From assembly GCA_015680685.1 (NCBI GenBank), contig MNCI01026505.1:7768-71767 (forward strand): a stretch of DNA of 64,000 nt, written 5' to 3'. A model generated the notes under the pieces. That model was not told the DNA's origin. It ran no database searches and worked only from the letters and a program-made list of their open reading frames with translations. Source of the DNA: Gnetum montanum (lineage: Eukaryota > Streptophyta > Gnetopsida > Gnetales > Gnetaceae). Positions 1 through 13,099 of this stretch are shown piece by piece. Position numbers and translations under genes: made by a program. Numbering within the stretch: position 1 is the first letter of the stretch; the number at the start of each line of letters is the position of its first letter.

Positions 1-664
1 GTAGAGGTTTAGTGTTGGTAAATGATAATTATAGGTTGATTCCCAAAACTAAAATTTTAATTTTAATTTTTTAAAATAATAATTTTAATAATTTAATATT
101 ATTTTAATGCACTCATTACAAGAAACTTTAAACAACGATATCTCTCAAACTGCAACTCCAATCAAGATGAAATTTGTACCATTGGAATTTTCTCAATAAC
201 TACTATGCATTGGATATCATTTACGATTCAAAAACATAGTTGAATTTTCAAGATTTTGAAAGGTCCACTAACCAAGTTAACATTACTAAGTTAGCATATG
301 GATGACATGATAACTTATAAATGACTCTAAGTTACTCAGGATAATGAGTTTCAACAAAACAAGATTAATGTAGGTCATGATTATTAACTTTTTTGGAGAA
401 ACTTAGCAATTACGTTAATTAATTAATATTTATAACATTGAGATTGTAAGAGTTACTTGGACTAGTATATCCTTATCTTACCAACATCTCTTGCAATTGA
501 TGAATCTTAATGGGGCATTCGTTGATTAATAATATTCATGAAAGAACTTTGTTGGTTGGTGGTCCATGATTCTTCCTAGTTCATGGCTCTATGGTTCATC
601 ATCAATTTGTAGTTAGCCCATGGTTTTGAATGGCCCTTGGGTTCTAGTTTTCTCTAATACCAAT
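1..664 (-). mobile_element. Edge of a minus-strand LTR retrotransposon (5' internal leader)
   Basis: This stretch lies next to a primer-binding site at its right end, so it is read as the untranslated leader or early internal part of an element running off the left edge on the minus strand. I find no open frame or recognisable domain in it. The assignment depends on the primer site and LTR edge at 651-665. If those are coincidental, this is anonymous AT-rich DNA. Confidence 0.35.
651..664 (-). other. Candidate primer-binding site (initiator tRNA-Met type)
   Basis: Read on the minus strand this is TTGGTATTAGAGA. It resembles TGGTATCAGAGC, the complement of the 3' end of plant initiator tRNA-Met, with one internal C-to-T change and a different last base. 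It sits one base from sequence ending GGGATGTCACA on the minus strand, which has the CA expected at an LTR end. Primer site plus LTR terminus in the correct order is the evidence. Confidence 0.5.
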
Positions 665-1130
665 TGTGACATCCCATTCATGGATGTCATAGAAAATGTC
701 AAATATACATTATATTATACATTATGCATAAGAAGAAAATACATCAAATGTGAAATATACGTAATATTCAAGATCATGCATAAAGAAAAAAAATAGAAAA
801 AGTGTAAAAAGAGAGAGAAAAGAATGATTTATTGATATAGAATAGTGTATCTGGATCATGCTCTAAGAGCATTCATTAGGATTTTCTTCCCTTGGAATCT
901 ATCCCTTAGAGGCAATCTAGCACTACCACCATGGTTAGGCTTATAACTAGCTAGATGGGATGGCTAGTCCACTTCATGTGTCACTTCACTCGACTCTCAT
1001 GACATGCATTACTAGCTCCACCACCCCATGCTTTACACAACCTCTAAGCCCATGCATAAATGTCTTAGGTCAAATCCTCAAAGGTCATCTTGAGAGACAC
1101 ATTCATTATTACAATATGCCCTTTTAGGTC
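665..1130 (-). mobile_element. Inner edge of an LTR (5' LTR of a minus-strand element)
   Basis: The plus strand starts TGTGACATCCCATTC directly beside the tRNA-iMet-like primer site, so on the minus strand the LTR ends in CA as expected. The outer end of the LTR is not visible to me and the 1130 boundary is arbitrary. No second copy is present in the window, so LTR status is inferred from the primer site alone. Confidence 0.35.
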
Positions 1131-4100
1131 TTAATTTAAACTACCCTTTTTGTTCTTTGTTAAGATAATAATAACACTTGTTATGAAAAGGAACTATCTT
1201 CATTAGTCAACAACATCATTTTGGAATAGGAATGTGACACAAATAAAGATTCTTATCATCAACAATAAAACAATTGAATTCTTCATAGATTGGCACATAA
1301 ATAGACTTATCCCAATAGAAAATTTTCACTATTCCATAGGAATATATCTACAATAACTAGTTCATTCCATCATCAATCATTCATTCTAATTTTGAGAGCT
1401 AAAATTATGTGTTGCCACCCATGCTGACTACCTTGAATTTGTTGAATACCTTTCATTCTACTCTCTATTGTAAGAAATTTGAATTGTAAGTAATTATGTG
1501 ATTAAACTAAATATTTTCTTAAATAGAACTTATATGTGACATGACAAATAATACTTTGTTAACCAAAATTGCATCATAGTTTATTCTCTTCTCTAAATTC
1601 ATTTTTCTTTTACTATTGGTACTCAAAAAGTAGTATAAATGGATTTTGTAGAACTCACAAACATGAATCTTTAATAAAATGTGTAGAGAACACTTGCTCT
1701 AACTATGTTCAAACACTTACTATAAATTTGTACTAGAATTTTACTTCTTAATTATGAATTTGGGGATTTTTGATATTTGTTTTGATCATTTATGGTGACT
1801 TTTGTTGCCAGTAGTGGATTCAAAGCTTATGGTGATGATCATTTATAATATAGAAAAGTTATTATGAAAATATTCCCTTTTATTTCTTCTACATTATATG
1901 ATCTTACAAAGTTTATGTTAAGTCTTATAATAACTTAACCTATTCCTTTCACACACTAGAAAGGATGGGATTGGCATCATGCAATCTTAGGTAATGGGGT
2001 TTAGAGTAATTGTTCTTTAGGAGTTAGGATATTGGGGCTTATTCCTAGATCTTGGATTCTAATCACAAAGTCTTCTTACATGTCTTGTATTGTCATTATC
2101 TTTGTTTGTTCATGCATACTCTTCTTATATATTCTATTTTCTTTTAAATGTTGTAGTAACTCATCTAACTTGTCATCCATCCATAGAAGTATGTATATCA
2201 TATACTCCATACGATTTTCAAGGAGTGGATGATGTTGAGTGACTTGTCTAGTCTTCTAACATTATAAAAGATTCCAACATTGTTTGTAAGGTTGTCTTCA
2301 AAAGCTTCATCTACTCACAAACTCGCTCCATAGTTTTATTTTACTCTTATATTGTATTTTGATCTTCTTGGTTTCTTAGACTCAACAATACATCAACTTA
2401 TGTTTTTATCCCTTATAATTTTTCCTCATGTCCAACTGATTAACTATTTCATATGAATATATCATACAACTATCCTTTGCTTATGAATTAGTGTAATCTC
2501 TTAGCACGTCACTTCCCTTTGATGTCTATAAATTTAGTTCTATTTTCTCCATAATTACTTGTCCTCATAACTAACTTTCAACTATGCTCCAATACAATGA
2601 AAGAGTTTGGTTTTATTTCTCTTTCAAAATTCTATTTATATAGGGATCATTTAAGTTATGAAAAAACTCAATACATAACTTATTAGTTAAACAACTCATC
2701 AATTTACATCTTTCATAATTGTATTGTCCACATTCTATAGTCATTATTATTATCTTTTAATCTTGTTACAAATCTCTTCTTCATAACAACTTGTTCTTCT
2801 TATTTCTTTTTTTTCCTTTTTTTTTGTCTACATCCATACGATGCCTATTTTCTCCTATTACTCATGATAGGTCTTGTGGGAAATTTTGTCATTGATTAGT
2901 CTTACAGGGGTTGGTCCTTCTTGGTCTCCTTAGAGATCCACAACTTGACTTATTATGGACAACTATCTTAATTAGGCCCTATCCTCTTTATTCTAGATGG
3001 TCTTCCCTTCTTCTTTAGGGAACTAATTTAGATTATGAAAATCTCTTCTTAAATCTTCGTATTCTATTTAAAAAACTAGATTCTTCTTCATTTCTTTATT
3101 TTATAAATAATTGGATAATATTTTGGTTTCCTTAATGGTCATTAAGAATCTATAAATCGTAATGAATCCTTTATTTTATTACATTTCTTATTACTAACTA
3201 CTTTCTTATTTTTGACATGTATATTTACTTTCTTCTTGTTTTGATTCTAGTTGTCTTCTATGTGATGTTACATCTAGTATCTTGTCTTATAGTTTATTAT
3301 TACTTGCACATACTATCCTCTTAATATTCAAATTTTTTCTTACCATATCTTCTTATTCTCCTTGTCACTTCTTTGTAATTAATTAACTTATGCTTATGTT
3401 CCATGGTTAAGATTGTAATGGTTTGCACGATAAGTCATGTTCTTTTATTATGACTTGTTTACAAGTGATTATGAATAATCTTGGATAGTTATGAAGCTAA
3501 TGATTGTACATTATATTACAATTATATTCAAACATCTTGCCCACTTTAATAATTCTTCATATAAACTATTTGAATCTACACCTTTGCAAGATGCTAGCTT
3601 TTTAATGCTTTCTAGGACTTTCTTAGGAGTAAATTGGAGAGATATTTGGTCTAGAATAGAATTAGAATTATTATATTCTTTTGTAAATAGTTTATTATAA
3701 AATAAGAAAATATCTTTAAAGGAAAAATTAAATGATGAAGAGGCTTTATAAAAAAAACATTTTCAAAACCAACTAAGCTTCTTTTTAATGTTGTAAGTAA
3801 AAGATTCTCATTGATTTTGACAAATTTCTTTCTCTTCATTTTAATCAAGCATTTATATGTCTTAACTAAACTTTTTATGTATTTCTTATTCAAATGCTTA
3901 ATAGTTTGTCTAGCTTTCATGTAATCCTTATCGAACCAAGTCTTCTAAGGACTTTATATGTTGGATTATTCACAACTTGCATAGATATTGTAATCAAACT
4001 TTCTTCAAGCTTCTCATGTTATCTTTCAAGGTTCCATTTTCTATGTGCTATAGCCATATATTTTTTCTTAACTTCAAGGATGAATTTCTATTAAGTTTTT

Positions 4101-7100
4101 TTTTTCAAGAAAAATTATTAATTTGCAACAAAATATCTATATGATGATGGTAAGGATCCACCAAATCTTCTCCAACACTCAACTTAACAAATTTAACATC
4201 TTTAGAAGAACACAAAACTGAATCAAAGTAAAAATTATCTTATGATTTAATAAAAGTAAATGATGAACATTTGTGAAATCTAGCAAGGCCACTGTAGATG
4301 AGAAAATCAATGTTTTTGTCTATTCTATTTAGTTTTGTGATGTTTAGATTACCAGTTCTAAGAAAACTAGAAAATGTTTAATGACTATTATAAATAAGGA
4401 ACACATTGAAATTGTAACATACCGTGAATGATGTATAAATATAGTGTCAAGCATTTAAATTATACTTGAGTAGTTAAATGTATACATAGAGATGAAAGTT
4501 AATACATAATGTTTATCTATTTTTATTATGTTTTATTGTATATATGATCAAACTAGAATCAACACATACATATGTTAGAAAGAGTAGTTATATTGATAGA
4601 TCAAATAAACATAACTACTGGTTAACATTAATTAAGAAATATAAATAATATAATTACTTATAAAAAATTTTAATTAATCAAGAGTATAATGCACCAACAT
4701 CATGGTGGTATTGTAAATTGAGATGGTATATACAAATATTCATGATGTTACATAATATAGATTTTATTTGATATATTAAGCTTGATAGGACACATCAAAT
4801 TTCTAACACCATCCCTCAATGTTAACATGGAAAATAAAGATATGATTTATTGTTCAAATACCAATTCATGACTTTCATAGATTGAGTAATAAAAAAAATA
4901 TCATTCCATTGCTATTCTTCACTAAATTACATAAATTAGAAATTCTTATCTACAGTCAATGGTTCTGGAGTAATGCTCTGAAGTGGAATTCCTTTTATAC
5001 ATTGCATTTCATAGTGAGCACTGTATGACTAAAGAAATTACAAATCATATTTCTAATTAGTAAAGCTATTAATACAAGTATAATATGATGGTGAGCTATT
5101 TTCTACTTCCAAAATTATGTTTTAAATTATTTTGATCATTTAAATAACTCTTGAAATGCAAAGGAGAATGACTAGAGATATTAGGGGTAAATATCATTTT
5201 TAAACTATATTGTAACATAACCAAACAACTAAGCACAGAAAAGAAAACATATGCTTCTCATTGTAAATTAAAGTAATTACATCATCATCTAACACAAAGT
5301 GTACTATATTTAAGATCGATGTGCACAAGCGATTTAAATAATGAGCCAATAGTTAATAAATGATTCTATATTAGCATTTATTGAATTATCAAAAATACTT
5401 GGGAATGATTCACCCGTAGACTCTAGGGTAGTTTCTTTCATCATGGATTCTTCAAGAGTTATAAAAGGATTAGAAAATGATAATGGAATTTTCTAAATTA
5501 GTTCTTTCAATTTTGGTTCACTAGATTCCTTTTGTATCTCATTCTTTACATCATCATAAGCTATTAGAATTGATAGTGGAAAGACAATGTTTACAAGTGC
5601 TAGCTCACAACCTTTCTTAAAAGTAAATATTAATGATGCCTTGTAATGATCTATGAAATCGTCGTTGATTACTTATTCTCATAAACTTTTCATCATGGCA
5701 TCTAGTTCCTTTCCTTCTTCATTAAGGGTTTTCAATATCTCATTTTTCTATTTAATTAGATATTTTATTCAATTTTACACCATGTGAAGCTCTTCTTGGA
5801 GTTTTGAGGCCTTATTCTATATTTTTAATTTGTCTCCCTTAAACTTCATGATTCTCATTATCAATTCCTCCTACCTACTTGTAAGCTCGATCTCCAAACT
5901 TAAACTTTTAATGTTCCATGTCTACTTTAGTAACACTAATCATGAGATTTCCTTTGAACATATTTTAGTACACCTTAAACCTCTTTCTTGTGCTAAGCAA
6001 AGGCTTTAGCATAATTTTTCTTCTCTTCATAGACATTTGCTAAATCCTTGTTCAGTACCTCATTTTGTGCCAAAGTAGTATTAAACACTTATTTATTATT
6101 TCTTAGCATGATACTATAAGCCTTAGCTTTGAAGCAATAGCCTACCATGGTGTAATTCATAATATGTCCAAAATCTTTTCATGTAGCTTGCTTGTAAAAT
6201 GTCTCTTCCATGTGGCTCTTCTTCATAGATGCTTTGAAGAAATTAATGATTTTTTCTTAATCAATAGCTTTATTTTCAAACCTATAGTGTTGCATTACTA
6301 CACACACTCTTGATAGAGTCAAATAATAACACTTCAATTGACTCTGCCTCTTATCTTGGACATTAGTAGGTTTGCTTCTTAATGATAACTCAATGATAGA
6401 GTGCTTAGTCTTTGAGAAGACTTCCAAAAATAACATTGAAACTAATTCTTTATTTTTCTCTTTCATTTTCATGATGACATCTTTAATGTTGGCAACATTT
6501 TCAAATGAAAGGTTGATAAAGTATATTATGAAAGTATTTGGCCCCTTCATATTAATCTTTAAAATTGAAAATTAATCAACACTAATTCCCTTCTTCACCA
6601 CAACATAAAAAAAATATCATAGAGGTCATAAAATCAATATTATCCCTTTCGTTTATCATACTCTAAAAGGCAATGATATTTACAAGGCTAGAAAATGGCA
6701 CTTTTAGCTATGAAATTATAATTCTAGCAATAGTAATGGTACAAGCCTATCACCATTCATCTTCACTAACAAAACACTCCAACAACTAATGCTTGGGAAA
6801 AACAACTTCCTTTAGTGCAAAATCTATTTTCACCATGTAAAAATAGAATTGCAAGAATCTATTTTAAATTATAGAGAACCTTAAGGTCTTTTCTACTTGG
6901 AAAATGAACCAATTATTATGGTAAGTTTCTATAAAATTTTCTACTACCATGGTTCTTCAATACTGTGAACTCTATAAATAGTGTAAGAATGGACCTCTTC
7001 AATTCAACATAGTGGCTTGATTTTACTAATTTTGTGGCTAAGGTCAAATTGAATTGATGGTATTGAATATTAATAATGAGGTGATATCCGACATATTTCT

Positions 7101-8140
7101 CTTTCGAGAGGAGGAGATCAAAATTCCTTGATGATGGTTGAGTGAAGCTCAATATTATTTTTGTTATCATTTGGTGCTAAACTAGGACCTTCACCATGGA
7201 GGTTTCCAATATGAAATTTTGACTGCAGTGCTAACAATAGTGATGGTAATGTTGTTTTGATTAGGTATGTGCCACTAGGTCAAAGAAGAGGCTCTAATAT
7301 TAGGCTTCCTCATGGATCACTCCTATATCTTTCCACCACACCCTCTTCCACTAAGAGACATAATTTCAAATAATTATATTATAATCTACCTGAAACTAGG
7401 ACTTTCAAGAAATCAAATTGAATAACAAAAATTAGTGTATGCACAACCCATAATAATGGTCACCTACTTGGCATGGATAAAATTGTATTATTAAAAAACT
7501 AATACAATCAAATTCTCAAAACCATTTATCTGATTACAAATTTCTCATATTTCTTTAAATTAGCAAATTTATTTTGTTTCGTGCAAACTATCTTTTTGTA
7601 TTTGGATTTCACAACACTTTGAATTTTTCAAATTTTTTACCTATGTTACAAAATATTTTCAGTATTTTTATATATTTGTAAAGTAATTGTTTTGAAAAGT
7701 AATCCTTATATATTAGCTTTAGGGGTTAAATAGTCCTTAAAATTTCTTTTAGTGCATGGTAGCTTTGTGAGGGCTCAATGCACAATGTGAGAGGTGTAAG
7801 AGCATGGAGGAGTAGATTTGACACAACTAACAAAACAAATTTAGGTGGATTAGACAACTTTAGACATCCACCATGATCTTAAAAGTTTCACCTTTTATGT
7901 AAAGCCTATTCTTCATGTGTGCCTTGCCCAGCAATTCTCCAAACCACAACCACCAATTTCTTTTCCAATCGCACATGGGAGAATCTTACTCATCAATGCA
8001 ATGGCAATAAATCACTATTTATGGTCTAACATTTTTTAAATGATGGAGAAAAAGATCAAATTATTTTGGTTGAGAGGCCAACATGTCTTGCACAATGGGG
8101 GGGAGGGGGAGTGTATTTTGTCATCCTCCATGTCATGCAC
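1131..8140. other. AT-rich decayed intergenic DNA without a recognisable gene
   Basis: About 7 kb of AT-rich sequence with many short chance frames. None shows a known domain or plausible codon structure. Polypyrimidine runs are common, for example near 2800-2825. Only the minus-strand stretch around 5.4-6.55 kb looks like decayed coding sequence, and it is listed separately. I see no RNA gene, LTR pair or terminal inverted repeat here. Confidence 0.6.
5400..6550 (-). pseudogene. Degraded coding relic, coiled-coil-like, unidentified
   Basis: The minus strand is open for 97 codons at 6550-6257 and continues downstream with stops through Lys/Glu-rich text such as EKNKELVSML and YEEKKNYAKAF, which resembles a heptad-type helix. 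I do not recognise a family. A decayed retrotransposon gag or accessory ORF is most likely given the surroundings, but this is a guess. The open stretch could also be a chance frame. Confidence 0.25.
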
Positions 8141-8143
8141 CAT

Positions 8144-8375
8144 GTGCAGGGGAGCCAAAAAGTCACTGTAGGGGAGCCAAATCTAAAAAGTCAAGGAGCC
8201 AAAAAGTCACTTCAAGTGAGCTAAATCTCTATTAAATTGACACCCCCAACCCTTGGGCTCTCCATTCATCTTTTTATATTCCATCATGCACATGCACCAT
8301 GTGCAAGGGAGTCAAAGAGTCACTGCAAGGGAGCTAAATCTCTATTCAATTGATGCCCCCTACCCCTAGGCTTCN
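8144..8375. repeat. Cluster of short imperfect repeats (GAGCCAAAAAGTCACT family)
   Basis: GAGCCAAAAAGTCACT occurs at about 8152 and 8197, with a variant GAGTCAAAGAGTCACT near 8307. They alternate with GGAGCCAAATCT or GAGCTAAATCTCTATT units. Two larger blocks, about 8200-8265 and 8305-8375, share the order repeat, AAATCTCTATT, CAATTGA-type sequence, CCCCC tract, CTAGGCT-like end. The cluster ends at the single N at 8375 and precedes the Helitron coding region. Confidence 0.6.
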
Positions 8376-8493
8376 CTGGTAAGAATGAATATTTATTATT
8401 AATAAAAATGGTGAAGGTTAAGGTGATGATGGTTATGGTGTGATGCAGCATTTATAAATATTGAACTTAGGCATCATGTTACAAGATTAAGAG

Positions 8494-9500
8494 GTGCAAA
8501 ATTGGAATTCACGCAATTTTAGAAACATGGATTCTGTTGCTATTAGTCCCAATAGAGAAGGCAAAGAACACTCTCTTCAAGATAAGCAACAACAACCATC
8601 TACTGTAACAAGTAATGTGATTCATGGAGGTTATGGTTTTTGGTGCACATGTGGGCATGGCCGAGGTAGAGGACAACCATAGATTTTAGAAACTAAAAAT
8701 CTAGAATCTAAAGCGAGAAACAAAATGACATGAACAAGAATGACAACTAATTCTACAAAATTCAAGAGTATGTAATTTATGCATTTTTTAATATTTTAAA
8801 ACAAATATTTATCATAGGAAAATCTTCACATTTTATTTACATACTTACATTACATATATATTTTTAGGCTGAGTCAACTTCAAATCCCCTATCATCACTT
8901 GGAAATTCATCCAATGTAATGATCCACATTATTGATACTAATAATGTAAATAATCAATAAGAAATGCAGGTTGGTGTTTGTCCATACTCAAGTTGGTACA
9001 TATTTTAGTTCAATTTTTAGTTTAAATTTTGAAACATTTTTTGCAGGACATTAGATATGCATATGTTCTTGTTAATCAAGCAACATCTATTCCAGAAATC
9101 ACACATAAAGAAGAACAAAAATTGCAAGAAGATCAAGAACAACCACATTATAGTGAGAGTGAGCATCAAAAGAGGCAACTTCAATAGGAGGAAAATTCAT
9201 CTCATTGAATAAATGAAGCTATAGATGTTTCCAATGCACAAAAAATGGAAATGCCTTCTTCAGAACCTATTCAGTCTTTCCCAAGATTGCAAAGGCCAAG
9301 TACAAAAATTACTCAAGTAATACATAATTTTAATACTATAGTTAGAAATTTTGAAAATCCACGTTCTTGTAATGTATGCAATGAAATATTTCTTTGCATA
9401 TTATTGGATTCAACTAGAAGTAGAGGACCCACATGCAATAGGTGCATTAATGAAAAGAAACATAATATTCTTGATAGTTTTGGTTATGAAATCAAATGAT
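8494..9500 (+). pseudogene. Helitron RepHel N-terminal region with zinc-knuckle-like motif
   Basis: An open stretch at 8494-8682 ends in a Gly/Arg-rich tail (HGRGRGQP). A second at 9245-9499 contains CNVCNEIF followed about 20 residues later by CNRC, a CX2C...CX2C arrangement typical of the segment before the Helitron N domain. Between them lie two candidate introns: GTATGTAATT at about 8767 to TTTTTAG at about 8868, and CAG-GTTGGTG at about 8968 to TTTTTTGCAG at about 9046. Join phase could not be verified through the decay. Confidence 0.55.
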
Positions 9501-11200
9501 TTTCTGTTGAAAATAACATGGATCTTGGTATCCAACCACCTATCCTAGGCTATTTAACTAAGGTTAAATAAATGTTAATTGTAAAACTCAGTCCAATTTT
9601 ACAAGTTACACATGCAGTTATTAGATAGTTCAAGTATAAAGGTCACATAATTAGCTTTGCTTGGGATGTCACACAGTTAACTAAAAGACTGCCTTGTAGA
9701 ATTAAAGATATCACTTTCTCGATATTGTTGATGCACCCATAACTATTGAAGAACTATGAGAACAAATCAATAGTACTCCATCACATGTCATTGTTGATAA
9801 TTTAATGTGATATGGTACATCCATTTGTGGTACACCATCTTATTGGAGAAAATGTAAAGCAGAGCTAACTAACATGGTGAATAAATTGGGAACACTTACT
9901 ATTTTTTTTACTCTAATTACAGTAGATCTCTATTGGCCTAAGTTGCATAATCCAATGGAAGGAGATCCACCTGAGAACTCATCAAAACTCAAACGTTGGA
10001 CTTAGAGTAATATCATAGAAAATCTGCATATCATTGCAGAGTTTGTGTATCATTGTTGCATTGCCTTTCTTAAAATAGTTTTGATGAATGAGTTCCATGT
10101 TGTTGACTATTGGACAAGATGAGTCGCAACATCGCAGACCTTCACATGTGCATAGTTTCTTGTGGATACAAGATGCTCCAAAGTTAGATGAGCTCGACCA
10201 TAATGATCCTCAGTCATGTGTAGGGCAAAGGAATATTTTCATTCAATTATAAATTTGTGGAATCCAAGATTTACATCTAATGAACATCCAAATAATGTTA
10301 ATTCTCATTTATCTTTTCTATTCATTGCACAAAGTTCTTTTTCCTAATATTGCTTTCAATATAGAGATATTAATTTCTCCATTGTTACTTCTTTAAATCT
10401 GTCTTTTCACTTAGTCTTTACATGTAAATATGTTATGTCATCCATGTGAGTTGGCTGCTGAAGAACTACAATTTATGGATCTAGAAACTAATTATGCTGA
10501 TTTGCTTAATTTTGTTCAAAGATATATTGTATGTAAACTTGGTGCATGCTTACGAAAATGTAATGGCAAAGAAGTTTGCAAGTCCCACTTTCTAATCAAA
10601 ATGTTGTATCATTACTATGTCCTCATCATTGCATTCATTTTCATTACAAATAAACTTTAAATTATCATGGGAAAAAATATATAGATATTCAACTTTTGTA
10701 TTTTTCAATTCTAGGTACAATGTTCCTTGATTGTTATCTTTAGAATCAACTCTTCAGAGATATCTGGAAAATAATAATGAAATTACTTATGTTCCTCGAA
10801 GAAATGATTTAAGGCTTTATGTTCAAAATAGAATGATGCTTTATACATGGAGGGAAAATGTAGATTTTTATCCTATTTCATAAAATATATCACGAAATAT
10901 GTAGCTAAAATAGAGAAGAGATCACAATCTTTTCGTAAATGTTATTGCAAATTTCTAAGTCAAGGAATCCTCATGAAGATGATTTATCAATCTATAGAAG
11001 GTTTATGATGGATGCTACTATAGATAGAGACATTCGTATTATGGAGATCTGTCACATGTTGTATGAGCTTCCTTTGGTAAACTATAGTCATGTTTTCTGC
11101 ACAGTCAATGTTTCTTGAGAGGTGTACAGAAAAGTTCAAATTAATTCAGATGAAATGAATGAAGCTAAAAACTACACAAATATTATTAATATGTATAAAA
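9500..11200 (+). pseudogene. Helitron N domain and HUH Rep nuclease, broken
   Basis: Around 9840-9960 the frame reads GTLTIFFTLITVDLYWPKL, matching the Helitron_like_N signature (G-P-T-x-F-x-T-x-x-A-D-x-x-W-P). At about 10105-10185, after a shift, it reads DYWTR then RPSHVHSFLWIQDAP. This is the HUH motif with both metal-binding histidines (HVH) kept. Further on come FVQRYIVCKLGACLRKC (10430-10660), YVPRRNDLRLYVQNRMM, and a WREN/ISKYVAK-like region near 10850-10900. The next stretch, around 11000-11100, resembles the conserved RD...EICHMLYELPL segment. Stops and at least one shift make it dead. Confidence 0.8.
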
Positions 11201-11520
11201 AATTTCCACTTTTGATAGAGGGTGTCTCATTATTATAGGATTTTAAAGAGTACAATTGCAACATGAACAATAATTCCAACCTAAATCAGAATTTGTGTCA
11301 CCCAAAGCCGGATGGTATTGTCAAATATTCTTCTAAGTTTCTCATCCAACCAAAGCAAGGAGAAGAAAAATGGATTGAATATTCTTGGGCTATGTTGTTG
11401 TTACATTATCCATTTAGAGATGTGAAACAAGATCTTGGTTCTAATGATGAGGATATTAAAATGAAGTGGTTTTCTATTCAACATTTGTATGTAGCATCAA
11501 AGATTAATATTGAATGAGAA
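11200..11520 (+). pseudogene. Helitron Rep-helicase linker region
   Basis: An 84-codon open frame (11263-11517) follows the HUH domain in the expected place. It includes KWIEYSWAMLLLHYPFRDVK. The W-x-x-x-L-L-H-x-P-F-R pattern is typical of the segment joining Rep and helicase in Helitron proteins. No catalytic motif lies here. It has stops on both sides but no internal stop. Confidence 0.6.
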
Positions 11521-11639
11521 TTCCATAAAAATCCTCAATCATCATCTCTTATCAACAAGTCATTTTTAAAGAATAGAAGTGGAGATGCTTGGGCTATGAG
11601 ATGTTGATAGAATGCATAACTAGACGTTACAGTATCTAG

Positions 11640-13099
11640 GAGAGGATGTTGCAAAATTTGCTACAAATTTTATTGCTAGCAATAAATCATCTCAGTCCAT
11701 GATTGTTATTGATCATGACTATAATGCCTACAATTCTGATAAGTTGGATGCAAAGAAAAAGAAGTGCTACAATAAAATTGTTGGCCACATGATGTTTTCA
11801 CAGTTAATACGTGAAGTTGTTTTCCCTTTAAGAATGATTATCTAGGGAACACTTGGTATGGGAAAGTCATTTCTCATAGGCGTGCTTTGTAATGCTTTCA
11901 TGAAATACTACAATGAAAAACATAATGCTTTAATTGTAATGACACCCATAGGAGCTACAACATTTAACATTAACACAACAACTATTCATTCTAGTTTGAA
12001 CATTTGAATAGGTTCCTACAAAGAACTCTCTTCATCTACAAAGATAGGTATACAACATTGACTATAACAGGTAAGATATATAATAATTGATGAAATGAGT
12101 TTTGTGGAAGGAATATTATTACAAAGCATTGATAGACAACTAAGAGAAATTTTTCCAGAACATCACAATGAAGTTTTTGGGGGAAAATTAGTTATATTGA
12201 TAGGTGATTTATGTCAGCTTCCTCCTATGCTTGATGTTGTGTCTTATGCATCCAAAAATGCAAATATTATAGGAGTTTGGGAATCACTTGATACATTTGT
12301 CTTTTTAGATGCAATTTTTTGTTAGTCTAGAAATGATCCTCAACATCAAACATTCAGGGAAGTATTCATGCATATCAGAGAAGGAAAAAGCCATGATGAA
12401 TATTATAATTTCTTGGTTACTCTAATTAATCATCCATCCACTTCGAGTGGATTAGATGGTTTTGAAGAATCAATGTACTTATATGATACAAAGCATAAAG
12501 TCCAATCACACAATAAGAAGATGTTGCAAACAATGCAGAAACCTGTTACATTATGTGTAGTAGATAGAGATCCCTATAAATTTAGAGTCTTTGATGATGA
12601 CAATGATGATATAGAGAAATCTCTACTTATAAGGGAAGGTTTAAGGGTATTGCTCATAGTTAATCTTTGGCTTGAAGTAGGATTGGTGAATGATGCACTT
12701 GGCATGATTCACAGTATTATGTATCCTCAAGGTAAATAGCCACTTGCATTACCATTGGCTGTTATTATTAATTTTGACTCCTACATTAAATGTGCCTTTA
12801 ATAATGATAATCCTCATCATGTGTCAATTATACCTGTAGTCCTAGGAGAATCTCATTAGTTACTGTTATGGTTGACATGGGCCATGATTATTCATAAATC
12901 TAAATGAATGAAGCTAGATAAGGCTATTATTAACATTGGTTCAAGAAAAGTTATGCATCTAATGTTTGTTACATTATTTAGAGTCAAGACCATTGAAGCT
13001 TTGAAGATTTATCCTTCTTTCTCTATGCAAAGATATAGAAAGATTTTAGATGCTAAACATCTCCAAAGTAGAATTACACAAGAAGTTCATTTTTCTTAA
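11640..13099 (+). pseudogene. Helitron Pif1-family helicase domain, broken
   Basis: A 5'-3' DNA helicase that unwinds donor DNA during rolling-circle transposition. Walker A reads GTLGMGKSFLI at about 11845-11877, just after an in-frame TAG. Walker B reads IIIDEMSFVEG at about 12081-12115, followed by GGKLVILIGDLCQLPPM (12178-12228). The late motifs are NLWLEVGLVNDALGM (12662-12707), LPLAVIINFDSY, the AMIIHKS stretch near 12880, and the SRVK-type motif near 12980. Stops at about 12323, 12737, 12857 and 12904 and frame changes interrupt it. The C-terminal exon is the first unit of the downstream tandem array. Confidence 0.85.
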
